In this document: positions 1 through 11,366 of the stretch, piece after piece
Position numbering within the stretch: the stretch's first letter is position 1
Layout of the letters: each line of letters opens with the position of its first letter
From: Hemerocallis citrina
Taxonomy: Eukaryota > Streptophyta > Magnoliopsida > Asparagales > Asphodelaceae
Direction: 5' to 3'
DNA length: 64,000 nucleotides
Assembly: GCA_017893485.1 (NCBI GenBank)
Contig: CM030360.1
Coordinates: 10,652,597-10,716,596 of the forward strand
The notes under the pieces: generated by a model
What the model was told of the DNA's origin: nothing
Databases searched by the model: none
Seen by the model: only the letters and a program-made list of their open reading frames with translations
Made by a program: the position numbers and the translations under genes

Positions 1-228
1 AGCCCAACTAAGAACATAGACAACAGCCACTGAACAATCCAATCACAGCCCAATCAAAATTGGCCATCCTGGATCTTAATGAAATAAGCTTCAGTAGTAG
101 TAAAAGAAGATGGGGATGCTAGCAGCAAACTCTGTTTGGAAGTGAACCCTTTTTTGGTTAAAAAATCATGCCAAAGATAGCAAACAGGTTACTTTAACAG
201 TATCTTGAAATGAAAATTTCCAAAGATG

Positions 229-2260
229 CCTCAGTTCACAGTAAACCCATTTATTATCAAAAAAACATGCCAAGAAGACAAGCAGATGCATGAAATGAGC
301 TTCATTAACAGTGAAAGAGGATGGGGATGCTAGCAGCATACTAAGTCTGGTGGTGAACCCATTATTTGATCAAAAAATCATGCAAAAGAGGGCAATCTGC
401 AGGATACCTTAACAGTACCTTAAAATGAAAAATTCCATTAACTGAGCTTAATTATATGTTGCTCCACTAATTGTTGTGCCCAACTAAATCTAAAACCAAC
501 TTGTTGTCCAAATCACAGACCATTTTGGCGTACGTAGGTATAGCATCCTCAGTTCACAGTAAACCCATTTATTATCAAAAAACATGCCAAGAAGACAAGC
601 AGATGCATGAAATGAGCTTCATTAACAGTGAAAGAGGATGGGGATGCTAGCAGCATACTCAGTCTGGTGGTGAACCCATTATTTGATCAAAAAATCATGC
701 AAAAGAGGGCAATCTGCAGGATACCTTAACAGTACCTTAAAATGAAAATTTCCATTAACTGAGCTTAATTATATGTTGCTCCACTAATAGTTGTGCCCAA
801 CTAAATCTAAAACCAACTTGTTGTGCAAATCACAGACCATTTTGGCGTACGTAGCTATAGCATCCTCAGTTCACAGTAAACCCATTTATTATCAAAAAAC
901 CATGCCAAGAAGACAAGCAGATGCATGAAATGAGCTTCATTAACAGTGAAAGAGGATGGGGATGCTAGCAGCATACTCAGTCTGGTGGTGAACCCATTAT
1001 TTGATCAAAAAATCATGCAAAAGAGGGCAATCTGCAGGATACCTTAACAGTACCTTAAAATGAAAAATTCCATTAACTGAGCTTAATTATATGTTGCTCC
1101 ACTAATTATTGTGCCCAACTAAATCTAAAACCAACTTGTTGTCCAAATCACAGACCATTTTGGCGTACGTAGCTATAGCATCCTCAGTTCACAGTAAACC
1201 CATTTATTATCAAAAAAACATGCCAAGAAGACAAGCAGATGCATGAAATGAGCTTCATTAACAGTGAAAGAGGATGGGGATGCTAGCAGCATACTCAGTC
1301 TGGTGGTGAACCCATTATTTGATCAAAAAATCATGCAAAAGAGGGCAATCTGCAGGATACCTTAACAGTACCTTAAAATGAAAAATTCCATTAACTGAGC
1401 TTAATTATATGTTGCTCCACTAATTGTTGTGCCCAACTAAATCTAAAACCAACTTGTTGTCCAAATCACAGACCATTTTGGCGTACGTAGCTATAGCATC
1501 CTCAGTTCACAGTAAACCCATTTATTATCAAAAAAACATGCCAAGAAGACAAGCAGATGCATGAAATGAGCTTCATTAACAGTGAAAGAGGATGGGGATG
1601 CTAGCAGCATACTCAGTCTGGTGGTGAACCCATTATTTGATCAAAAAATCATGCAAAAGAGGGCAATCTGCAGGATACCTTAACAGTACCTTAAAATGAA
1701 AAATTCCATTAACTGAGCTTAATTATATGTTGCTCCACTAATTGTTGTGCCCAACTAAATCTAAAACCAACTTGTTGTCCAAATCACAGACCATTTTGGC
1801 GTACGTAGGTATAGCATCCTCAGTTCACAGTAAACCCATTTATTATCAAAAAATCATGCCAAGAAGACAAGCAGATGCATGAAATGAGCTTCATTAACAG
1901 TGAAAGAGGATGGGGATGCTAGCAGCATACTCAGTTTGGTGGTGAACCCATTATTTGATCAAAAAATCATGCAAAATAGGGCAATCTGCAGGATACCTTA
2001 ACAGTACCTTAAAATGAAAATTTACATTAACTGAGCTTAATTATATGTTGCTCCACTAGTTGTTGTGCCCAACTAAATCTAAAACCAACTTGTTGTGCAA
2101 ATCACAGACCATTTTGGCGTACGTAGCTATAGCATCCTCAGTTCACACTAAACCCATTTAGTATAAAAAAAACATGCCAAGAAGACAAGCAGATGCATGA
2201 AATGAGCTTCATTAACAGTAAAAGACCATGAAAATTTCCAGTATCTAAGCATTTATTTTT
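229..2260. repeat. Tandem array of a ~318-bp unit (about 6 copies)
   Basis: The phrase CCTCAGTTCACAGT recurs at about 229, 547, 865, 1182, 1500, 1818 and 2136, giving a period of 317-318 bp. Copies differ by only a few bases, so the array is young or recently homogenised. No reading frame spans a unit. Degenerate copies recur in the same orientation at 5430-6440 and one inverted copy lies at about 2755-2965. The bases left of 229 are a more diverged copy. Confidence 0.95.
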
Positions 2261-2489
2261 CTATTAATTCTTCATCCCAACTAAACCATTCAAGTTAAGG
2301 AAATCAAGATGCATCTATCTGAAAAATATGCTAAGTTTGGAAAATAAGGGAAATCAAGAAATGATACCGAAGAGAGCGAGAGAGAGAGCGGAGGAAGGAA
2401 ATCGAAAATGACGAATAGGGCTCATAGCAAGTGTAGTTTTAACTGGAATTGTCATCGTGGAAGGAAACCAAATATAGAAGCCAGAAAGA
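2261..2489. other. Unclassified CACTA internal sequence
   Basis: Ends of repeat units followed by a purine-rich stretch (GAGAGCGAGAGAGAGAGCGG at about 2371) that resembles 6505-6535 on the far side of the gene. No ORF or RNA gene is seen. Confidence 0.5.
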
Positions 2490-3920
2490 GGAATGGTAGA
2501 GAATGAGGATACACCAGGCTAACATAGCGGCATTTTCCTCATCTTTCTCTCATCCCTTCTTTCCCTTCAACACACGGACACATAGAGACATCAGCAACAA
2601 TAGCAAGAATGACAAGAACAACAATAATAATAAATTATTATGAACGAGATGTCTCTATATGGGTTTCCAGATCTCCACTCCAACTCGTCTCTTTCTAATC
2701 ACAACCCAATTAAGAACAATTGGTCACAGTCACTTTTAAAGAAACATATATGCTCAGATAATGGAAATTTTCATTTTAAGATACTTTTAAAGTAACCTGA
2801 TTGCCATCTTTGGCATGATTGCCATCCTCATCTTCTTTTACTGTTAATGAAGCTTATCTCATGCATCTGATTGTCATCTTGGCATGTTTTTTTTAACAAA
2901 ATGGGTTCACTGTGAACTGAGGATGCTATAGGTACGTATGCCAAAATCCTCCGGATATGCACAACAATTGGGTATTAGATTTAGTGCAACGATGAACAGG
3001 GCTCATATCAAGTATAATATTACGGACTGTCATCGTGGAAGGAAACCCATTTAATATATAACAAGAGGGGATGGTAGAGAATGAGGATACACCAGGCTAA
3101 CATAGCGGCATTTTCCTCATCTCTCTCTCATCCCTTCTTTCCCTTCAACACACGGACACATAGAGACATCAGCAACAACAACAAGAGGGGATTGGTCCAA
3201 CAAAAAGTATAGATTATAATAAACGAGATGTCTCTATTTGGGTTTCCAGATCTCCACTCCAGTCCTTTCTTTCTAATCACAGCCCACTTAAGAAAATTAG
3301 ATTTAGTTGGGCTCAAGAATTAGTAGAGCAACATATAAGCTCAGGTACTGTTAAAGTAACCTGCAGATTGCCATCTTTGGCATGATTTTGTAACAAAAAA
3401 TGGGTTCACTGTGAAACTAAGTATGCTGCTAGCATACCAAAATCCTCCAAATCAGTACAACAACGCGGCTGAACAAACCTTATCAGCAGGTCATACAATG
3501 TCATCTAAGCATGTTATGTGCCAAAGTGGGATTGGTAATACAATGCATGAACGACACGTATTAGTTGTTTGTGAGTATGCAATAGGGTGCAGCTATGAAC
3601 AGGGCTCATATCAAGTGTAGTATTACGGACTGTCATCGTGGAAGGAAACCCATTTAATATATAAGCCATATATGGAGCCAAAAAGAAGGATGGTAGAGAC
3701 TTTGGATACACCAGGCTAACATAGCGGCATTTTCCTCATCTCTCCCCTCATCCCTTCTTTCCCTTCAACACACGGACACATAGAGACATCAGCAACAACA
3801 ACAAGAGGGGATTAGTCCAACAAAAAGTATAGATTATAATAAACGAGATGTCTCTATTTGGGTTTCCAGATCTCCACTCCAGCCCTTTCTTTCTAATCAC
3901 AGCCCACTTAAGAAACATAG
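2490..3920. repeat. Three direct copies of a ~225-bp segment
   Basis: Three similar blocks lie at about 2490-2715, 3067-3300 and 3687-3915. Each runs from GATGGTAGAGA..GAGGATACACC through ACACACGGACACATAGAGAC to TCTTTCTAATCACAGCCCA. Small minus-strand ORFs in copies 2 and 3 share most of their translation only because the DNA is repeated; nothing suggests they are genes. Parts may form the untranslated 3' region of the minus-strand gene at 4030-5416. Confidence 0.85.
2755..2965 (-). repeat. Inverted copy of the 318-bp repeat
   Basis: Read on the minus strand this stretch matches the array unit: AGTTCACAGTGAACCC, CATGCCAAGATGAC, CAGATGCATGAGATAAGC, TTCATTAACAGTAAAAGAAG. It is inverted relative to the arrays at 229-2260 and 5430-6440, so a transcript through either array and this copy could fold into a long duplex. 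Confidence 0.85.
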
Positions 3921-4029
3921 ACGAAATACTTATAGACGACAGCCACAATGCACACTCACAAACACTAGTACGTGTCTTTCATGCATTCAAGACCATAATC
4001 TCTTTAAAAAAACCAATTTAAATACTTAC

Positions 4030-5416
4030 CCTGGGTGGGACTTGGGACTGCTGCCCTATTAAATTGGCCATTTGTTCTTGGAGGAGTGCAACTTGTGCCT
4101 TTAAGGCAGTCATCTCCTCGTCCCGATTGCCACTTGAACTAGATTCACTCCGTCCAAATAGCCGCGAGGGGGTTGGTCCCAGGCCCATACCACGGACACA
4201 TCCATGCCTCTCCTTTCTCCTAACATCGGTCAAGGCAACTCTCTGCCGGGTACGCCAATCTGGGCGTGGCGCCGTAGGGTCCGAATCTGAAGCAGAGGAG
4301 ATTTCATCATACCTTTTTCGAGCGTTAGTCTGTAAAAGGACATAACAATCAGAGTTAAAAGCAGATGAGATTTCGACTACTCATTAGATATTAGTTCACA
4401 AATTACCAGAATCCGTGCTGCCTCAGGGCTCGCATACGTCCCATCCTTTGATTTGTGGGTGGCATCAAAAAAGTCAATGTCCCCAAACTCCGTAGGCCCC
4501 CCCAAATCTTCTGCCTATATATTAGTAAGATGAAATGGTTATAAACAAATAACTGTAAGTAAAAAATTGTTCAATACTATTGCGCCTACCAATTCTTCCC
4601 GAACCAGAGCGAAGCTCTGTGTACCAGCGGTGTGCAGCACTAGCTGCTTTGACCGACTGGCAGCTCCCACCTCCGCCCTTTTCTATACCTGCCACAATGA
4701 AGTTAACAGAAAAATTTATTATAGCCGCCATACAACCACATACTCATTAAATTTTTGTGTGTTTAATGTAAATACCTGACCGATCGCCGAACTCCAGTAG
4801 TGCACAAGAAATTTCCAATCTGAAGGCTCCACATTTTCTGGCACATTCACTGCATTCTCCTCCTCTGAAAGGTCTTTGTTATAAAACTTTGACTTCAATT
4901 CACTCTTGTGGTCCCTCCACTTCTTGGAGAGTGACTTTTCAACCCAAGGCGTAAGGGAGTCGGCGAACGAGAAGTATTGCTGCAAAATTCATTACCCATC
5001 ACTAATAATACATATTTCAATAATAATTTTTCGCCGACCAATTATGTATTTTAGATGAGAAATACCTTGATTGTCGTAATAGCAGTGGCCTTTGTGGTGG
5101 TTGGCACCTTCGGCCAACTCTCATATGACAAAGGAAGTATGCGGGGGTTCCTTGCTATTACCCCAATGAAGGAAGAAAATTTGCTGGCGTTATCGCCAAC
5201 CGGTTGCCCAACACCGTTCGCCTCCACCTCGATCCTTTCATCATTCTGAAGCCTCCAAACATTCGTCATCTTAGTCCGCCCACGATGTTTTTTGACAGTG
5301 GGCGACGTGCTACCCTCACCCTCTTCTGTTTGACTGCCACTATTATGTAGTGGCTGCTCATCCCCATGGCTCTCGTTGCCATCATTTATATTTAACCTCT
5401 TTCCACGCCTCGGCAT
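4030..5416 (-). CDS. Transposase_24 (Ptta/En/Spm-type) CACTA-associated protein, five exons
   Basis: The proposed exons on the minus strand are 5416-5066, 4979-4776, 4682-4590, 4514-4407 and 4329-4030, with GT-AG borders that all fall between codons, giving 352 codons without a stop; the end of the coding region downstream of 4030 is not resolved. Residues 1-117 begin MPRRGKRLN, are charged, and include KFSSFIGVIAR. Residues 118-185 hold KKWRDHKSELK and LVHYWSS, and residue 202 starts HTAGTQSFA. These are hallmarks of the plant Ptta/En/Spm Transposase_24 family, which is thought to assist CACTA transposition or to have been captured by such elements. Exon 5 ends with a short heptad-like coiled coil (EEMTALKAQVALLQEQMANL). 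The start is the first ATG upstream of conserved sequence. The gene sits between repeat arrays. Family assignment is firm; exon edges are read by eye. Confidence 0.78.
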
Positions 5417-5429
5417 GTTGTACCTGTCA

Positions 5430-6440
5430 AGGATTCAAATACACACATGCCAAGAAGACAATCAGATGCATGAAATCAGCTTCATTAACAGTGAAAGAAG
5501 ATGAGGCCTATGCTAGCAGCATACTTAGTTTGGAAGTGAACACATTTTTGGTTAAAAAATCATGCCAAAGAGGGCAATCAGGTTACTTTAACAGTATCTT
5601 AAAATGAAAATTTCCATTATCCGAGCTTATATGTTGCTCTACTAATTCTTGAGCCCAACTAAATCTAAAACCCAATTGTTGTGCATATCTGGAGGATTTT
5701 GGCATACAACTATAGCATCCTCAGTTCACAGTGAACCCATTTAATATCAAAAAAACATGCCAAGAAGGCAATCAGATGCATGAAATAAGCTTCATTAACA
5801 GTAAAAGAAGATGAAAATTCTAGCAGCATACTTAGTTAGGAAGTGAACCCATTTTTTGTTAAAAAATCATGCCAAAGATGGCAAACAAGTTACTTTAACA
5901 GTATCTTGAAATGAACATTTTCATTATCTGAGCATATATGTTGCTCTACTAATTCTTTAGCCTAACTAAATCTAAAACCCAATTGTTCAGCATATCCGGA
6001 GGATTTTGGCATACGTAGCTATAACATCCTCAGTTCACAGTGAACCCATTTTGGTTAAAAAAAACATGCCAAGATGACTATCAGATGCATGGAATAAGCT
6101 TCTTTAACAATAAAAGAAGATGAAATTTCTAGCAGCATACTTAGTTTGGAAGTGAACCCATTTTTGGTTAAAAAATCATGCCAAAGAGGGCAATCTGCAG
6201 GTAACTTTAACAGTTTCTTGAAATGAAAATTTACATTATCTGAGCATATATGTTGCTCCACTAATGGTTGTGCCCAACTAAATCTAAAACCCAATTGTTG
6301 TGCATATCCGGACCATTTAGGCATACGTAGCTATAGCATCGTCAGTTCACAGTGAACCTATTTTATATCAAAAAAACATGCCAAGAAGACAATCAGATGC
6401 ATGAAATCAGCTTCATTAACAGTATAAGAACATGAAAATT
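5430..6440. repeat. Degenerate ~310-bp repeats, same family as the left array
   Basis: About three diverged copies of the 318-bp unit. The phrase CAGTTCACAGTGAACC recurs near 5720, 6031 and 6344, each followed by CATGCCAAGA and a TTCATTAACAGT-like or TTCTTTAACAAT-like segment. They lie upstream of the minus-strand gene and could include its leader or promoter. The left array copies are far more uniform than these. Confidence 0.85.
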
Positions 6441-6536
6441 TCAACATGCATCTATCAGAAAAAAATGCTAAGTTTCAAAAATTAGGGGAATCAACAGATG
6501 ATACCAAAGAGAGAGAGAGAGCGGGGCGACGAGCGC

Positions 6537-6564
6537 GGGGGGGGGGGGGGGGGGGGGGGGGGGG
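6537..6564 (+). repeat. Uninterrupted run of 28 G
   Basis: Twenty-eight consecutive G bases lie between two purine-rich GAGAGAGAGCGGGGCGAC segments. The run could form G-quadruplexes, and its length is easily misread in sequencing. It lies in the presumed 5' region of the CACTA gene. Confidence 0.9.
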
Positions 6565-6837
6565 AGATAGAGAGAGAGCGGGGCGACACGGTCATTTCCG
6601 TTCGCCGATTCACCTCCAAATCGGGATAGGGAGGAGGGAAATCGAAAATGGCGAAGGGAAGAATGGACGATGACGAATGTTCGAAGGCCGTCGAAGAGGA
6701 CGAAGCGGCGGAGGCAAACGCGCGGGAAGTAGAGCGAGGAAGGAGGGAAAACGAAGCGCCTTTTGTTTTTTTTTTTTTTGGGGGTTTGGGGAAATGGCGA
6801 GCGAAAGGTTAGGGTAGATGGGATTTATCGCAGCTTT

Positions 6838-7054
6838 TCACCGACGTTTTAATTAGACACGCCGGTGAATCATACACTTCACCGGCGTTTTTAAATAAAA
6901 CGCCGGTGAATACGCGGATTCACCAGCGTTTTAATTCGGCCGCCGGTATATAACCATCCCATCTGGTGGCCCCATTCCTAATCGCTACCTACCCCGGCGC
7001 TACTAGTAAAACGCCGGGGAATATTCGCCGGTAAATCTGGTTTCTTTTGTAGTG
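6838..7054. repeat. CACTA subterminal repeats and terminal inverted repeat
   Basis: Repeats of CGCCGGTGAA and its complement TTCACCGGCG lie in both orientations at about 6838, 6859, 6878, 6899, 6919, 6938 and 7012. Positions 6859-6888 form a perfect 11-bp stem (ACGCCGGTGAA / TTCACCGGCGT) with an 8-base loop. The last 16 bases (7039-7054) are the CACTA terminus. In En/Spm elements such subterminal repeats bind the element-encoded TNPA-type protein; that role is inferred here. Confidence 0.85.
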
Positions 7055-7288
7055 AACTCACTTACAATATGAAATCAATCCTAAATAACCACTTTTGTTA
7101 CCAAAATTTAATTCTATATAACTCACTCAAAAGTACTTATATGAAATTAAATTTTTGTGAGTAAGGTATATGGAATTAAAATATTTGTTAGTGACCCATA
7201 TGGAAAAAACCATAAAGAGTAATGAGAGAGTTGGAGTTGCATGTGCGATGCACGTAATTTGATAGATTTATTACACTACAACCCCAAC
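7055..7288. other. Unassigned AT-rich sequence between two elements
   Basis: About 230 bases between the CACTA terminus and the next LTR end. It is AT-rich with no ORF, RNA gene or recognisable element end. It may be a remnant of the sequence both elements inserted into. Confidence 0.4.
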
Positions 7289-10126
7289 TGTAACACCCCA
7301 AATTTCAAAACAGACTGAATTCGAATTCCACAGAATTTTTTCACTACTCTTCGTACAATTTTACAAGGAAATAAAACTTTACTTTACATCAGAGTTACAT
7401 TTACATGAAAATTTATACAGCGGAAGCAAATTTTACAACAATGAATGAAATACAACAACAGTTGAATAATCTTTAAGCATCAAGTCCTCTTTTGTCTTTT
7501 TCGTGTGCTTTACCCTGCATAGAAACTGTGGGCACGTCAGTTCATTCACTGACGAAATATTATATACGGCCATCCTCTCTATGCCCAAAACAGTATAACG
7601 ATTCTCAAAGCTTAACAAACCACAAACTTGTTCACAAACAAAGCTAAGAGGACTATCCTATTGATGTCGTGTTGTGAATGTACACTTAGTCCTTAATGCA
7701 ATTATTTATGTTATATGACACTGATGCGCACTTGTTCAGAGTCTATGCAGCCCATACTACATAGGTCCGAGGGCAAGCTCTTAACCGTTCTTCATCATGT
7801 AGGGTTCAATCCCTCGCCATGACTTAATCTACTTCTGTAACTACGGTAAGTATCCTAGATGTTCTATGACCTACGAACTCATGTCTAGGCGCCCTGGAGC
7901 AAATCCTAACGTACTGTCACATGACTCATCATGCAGGCATCCTGTGGTAATTCACCTCCTACCCGCAGTCACCAAACACCCCACGAGCGTCGCCACCGGG
8001 ACGGTAATCTAGAGCAGTATCAACGTCCTACTCATGATGCATCATGGGACATTCTGTGAATACTCTCACGCTGCCAATCCAATGGCCCTCATACTCAATA
8101 TTTTTCTCTTACTTTCATCACATCTTCACTATATAACTAGTCCTTAATTTAATTGAATCATGAACAAAATCAATCCCTTAGGGTTAGCACTTCCACTATA
8201 CCGGTCTTATTCAATCATTTCTCATGACCCAAATCTTGGTCTTTTCATTTCAAATTTCATCTCAATATTTCTTTTATTGCCGGTATAAGGCTTAGCTACA
8301 CCCTAGTTCTTAATTTCAACTCATAATTGCAACATCGAGTTTTCATACTCATAAATCTTTTTCATGATTAATCATAATTCACATTTCATATTCATAGTAT
8401 TCATATATTCATATTCATAATGCACTTCATAACTCATCATGTCATCTAACTTCAATTTTCAAGTACAATATCATACATAAATAATTAAAATTCAATTCTT
8501 CTAACATGTCACATTCACTAGTTCATATTGCTACATAATTCTCTTAATCTTTATTGTAATCCATACTAATTTTGAAAATTCTCAATTTCACTTAGTTTCA
8601 CAATTCACACTTTTCAAATTTCTCATTACAAAATCTCATTTTTAAATTCCTTAAAACAATCCATTTAATTTTCTTTATCTAAAAGACAATTTAAGTTAAT
8701 AATTAAAATAAGTTCTTTTTTGCAATAGTAGTCTCAAATTCTCATTTATACTAGGCCACAGGTCATAGAAAATTTTCTCACGAGAATCCAGATATTATTT
8801 GAAATTTCAGGGTAGTCGACTGTTAAAATATGGCCAGTCGGCTGTTCCGTAAAGATTTCAAACTCGAAAATAAAATGATCAGAGCAGTCGACTGTTACAA
8901 TATAATCGGTCGATTGTTCTGTAAAGATTTTAAAACTCAAAACAAATAACCAGAGAAGTCGACTGTTACAATATAGTCGGTCGACTGTTCTGTATCTAAA
9001 ATTCGAAATTTGTTACCTGACAGTCGACTGTCGACTCTAATCCGGTCGACTGTCGATTGCACCAAGTTGCAAATTAGAGTAGATCATGGATATATTTTTC
9101 ACATTGAAAATAAGATCACTATTTTCATATTATTTATAATCAAGGTTTCCACAAAATAATATTTTTAGAACACAAGTTTTCATCTTTCTACAATAGAGTT
9201 GTTTCAATTCAAACAATTAATTCCATATGATGCATTTAATCAATATAAGCACAACTTTCTTCACATAACATGATTTATAAACATAAAGCATGACAATAAG
9301 ATAGATTCTCGCATTTCAATTCTACACATTTATCAGTTAGCAATCATCTTCACAATCATTCTCTAAATTATCATTCAATCTCTACTTTATCAAACATGAG
9401 ACTAGAATTTCTTGATTTCTCTTAAACTATTTTATCAAATCATTCCTAGCATGACATCTAAATTTAGAAGCATGAGAAACACCCACCTATTGGAGAAACG
9501 AAAATGAAAGCTCCTAGAATGCAAGAAAGTGGCATTCTCCCCTTAGAATGTATTGCAATTGCCTTCTCCTCCTTAAAAGCTTGGATCCCTGAACCTTCTT
9601 GTGCTCCTTGAATGGTTGGCCGGCCTCTTCTTGGTTGGAACACACACAATTTCACACTCTAAACTTTTACTCCCTATTACTACTCAATCTTTTCCTCTCT
9701 TAATCATTTTCTCTCTTAATGAATTGTTTAGTGAACTAATGAGAAGAAATATAGGGGTATTTATACACTTTTAGGATGGGAATAGATGGCCAGGATTCAA
9801 TCAAGGAGTTAGAGATCAAGGATCAAGATGGATTGGAAAGTTATAGCAATTTCCATGATCACATAACTACCCCCCACAACTTCATCCACTCTCCCTCTCT
9901 CTTTTGCTCAAATCCGGCTACTCCTAGAAAGGGTGTGCAATGCACACTCTAGTGCATGCACATGCCTCCTAGTGTCTCCCACTATTAAGTTGTACAAAAT
10001 TCATTAATCAATTTTCTACTAATTGTGTCTACATGACAAGTTATGACAATTAAAAGATTAATAAGCTTGTGGGCTTCAAAATAGTGGGCTTTAGACTCAT
10101 GGGTCAAATAATAAAACAATAAATTA
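7289..10126 (-). mobile_element. Truncated Tekay-like Ty3/gypsy LTR (minus strand)
   Basis: The left edge TGTAACACCCCAAATTTC is the complement of an LTR end of the form GGGGTGTTACA. The body matches, on the minus strand and with divergence, the 3' LTR at 51047-54078, including the GTCGAC palindrome block (8811-9060) and a promoter-like GTATAAATACCCC (minus, near 9765). The right side stops at about 10126, near CCTAATTT, which corresponds to roughly 140 bp inside the full LTR, so the LTR start is missing. No coding region adjoins it, so this is a solo or truncated LTR. The short ORFs inside are not convincing genes. Confidence 0.8.
8811..9060. repeat. Palindrome cluster built on AGTCGACT
   Basis: Six or more AGTCGACTGT or CGGTCGACTGT motifs spaced 30-60 bp apart. 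One is the perfect 14-bp palindrome GACAGTCGACTGTC at 9019-9032. The same block sits at the corresponding LTR position at 44600-44840 and 52340-52590. Confidence 0.85.
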
Positions 10127-10130
10127 GGAT

Positions 10131-10660
10131 GGGCTTCGCGCTCGGCAGTGCCTCTGAGCCACAACCCGACAACTCTTCTCTTACATTAAGGGGGCTCGAC
10201 CTTCGGCACTCACCTCGAGCCACGCCCTCGCTTTCTCAAGCTAATAGGGCTTCGTGCTCGGCAGTGCCTCCGAGCCACAACCCGACAGCTCTTTTCGCCA
10301 AGTTAAGGGGGCTCAACCCTCGACACTCACCTCAATCCACGCCCTAGCTTTCTCAAGCTAACAGGGCTTCGCATTCGGCAGTGCCTTCGAGCCACAACCC
10401 GACGGCTCTTTTCGCCAAGTTAAGGGGGCTCGACCCTCGGCACTCACCTCGAGCCATACCCTAGCTTTCTCAAGCTATCAGGACTTCGCACTCGACAGTG
10501 CCTCCGAGCCACAAACCGATAGCTCTTTGTGCCAAGTTAAGAAGGCTCGACCCTCGACACTCCATTTGAGCCATGCCCTAGCTTTATCAAGCTAATAGGG
10601 CTTCGCGCTTGGCAGTGCCTCAGAGCCACGACCCAACAACTCTCCTAAGATTTAACGTTA
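10131..10660. repeat. ~116-bp tandem repeat (about 4.5 copies)
   Basis: The phrase GGGCTTCG, or GGACTTCG in one copy, recurs at about 10131, 10247, 10363, 10481 and 10598. Each unit holds CTCGGCAGTGCCTC..GAGCCACAACCCGAC, then GGGGGCTCGACC..CACTCACCTCGAGCCA, then GCTTTCTCAAGCTA. The GGCTCG..CGAGCC pairs are inverted repeats. Confidence 0.9.
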
Positions 10661-10716
10661 GAGAAAGCTAGGGCTTCCAACTCTCCACCCTACCCAAAAG
10701 TTTTCATTAATATTTA

Positions 10717-11012
10717 GGGCACTAGCCTTCGACAAACGCCCCAAGCCCCGAACCTGGGGTTGACCCACCTCTCACCCGCTGACAACTCGGGGTAAACGGC
10801 GCTCGGAGCCGAAACCCCTAATTGACAGAGGGTGGCATGGGAGCCACCGTCCCGAACTCTCGACCAAAAATTATGTTTTAGGGCGTCCGCATTCGACGAG
10901 CACCCCAAGTCCCGCTCCTAGGGTCGACCAACCTCTCACCCGCTGACAACTCGGGGTAAATGGCCCTCGGATCCGAAACCCTGAATTTTCAGAGGGTGGC
11001 AGGAAAGTCACC
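10717..11012. repeat. Two diverged direct copies of ~155 bp
   Basis: Two neighbouring blocks (about 10717-10875 and 10877-11012) share AACCTCTCACCCGCTGACAA or a close variant, then CTCGGGGTAAA and AGAGGGTGGCA. No gene is seen. The stretch 11013-11366 that follows holds only short direct repeats such as AAACGTCCCCCATTAAG. Confidence 0.8.
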
Positions 11013-11366
11013 GGTGGCGGGATTTCACGGTGAAGTGAGACAATTTCTGATGAACTTCTGGTGAAGGGGTGAGGGCTATATAGCCCTCCGGTGCGGCGCA
11101 TTTATGACATTGGGGAGTCCAAACGACGAAAGATGAAACGTTCCCCATTAAGTATCATCAAAAGGTGAAACGTCCCCCATTAAGTGATATCGGGGAATGG
11201 CACGGCTCGGCTCCCACTAAGGGGTTCAGAGCCCAGTTCGAGGGGCAGTCAACATCCTAATTTTTCCAAGTCAGCAAGGGTCGGAAAAATCAAGTCTTAT
11301 TCATAAACACCGTCAAAGGCTATGGTACAATTAAAAAATGTTACAACCATCTCCCTAAACTTCTAT

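Larger units (their letters stand above)
1..7054 (-). mobile_element. CACTA (En/Spm-type) DNA transposon, one end only
   Basis: The right boundary is a CACTA terminus: 7039-7054 read on the minus strand starts CACTACAAAAGAAACC. It is preceded by GC-rich subterminal repeats. The interior holds a minus-strand gene of the Ptta/En/Spm Transposase_24 family and long ~318-bp repeat arrays. The other terminus lies left of position 1, so size and the 3-bp target duplication cannot be confirmed; the right flank begins AAC. No TNPD-type transposase is seen in this part, so the element could be non-autonomous or its main transposase may lie outside. The gene orientation suggests, but does not prove, that 7054 is the 5' end. 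Confidence 0.8.

Noticed and set aside
7273..7281. CACTACAAC as a second CACTA terminus
   Set aside because: No matching inverted partner, no subterminal repeats and no target duplication; the real terminus is at 7054.
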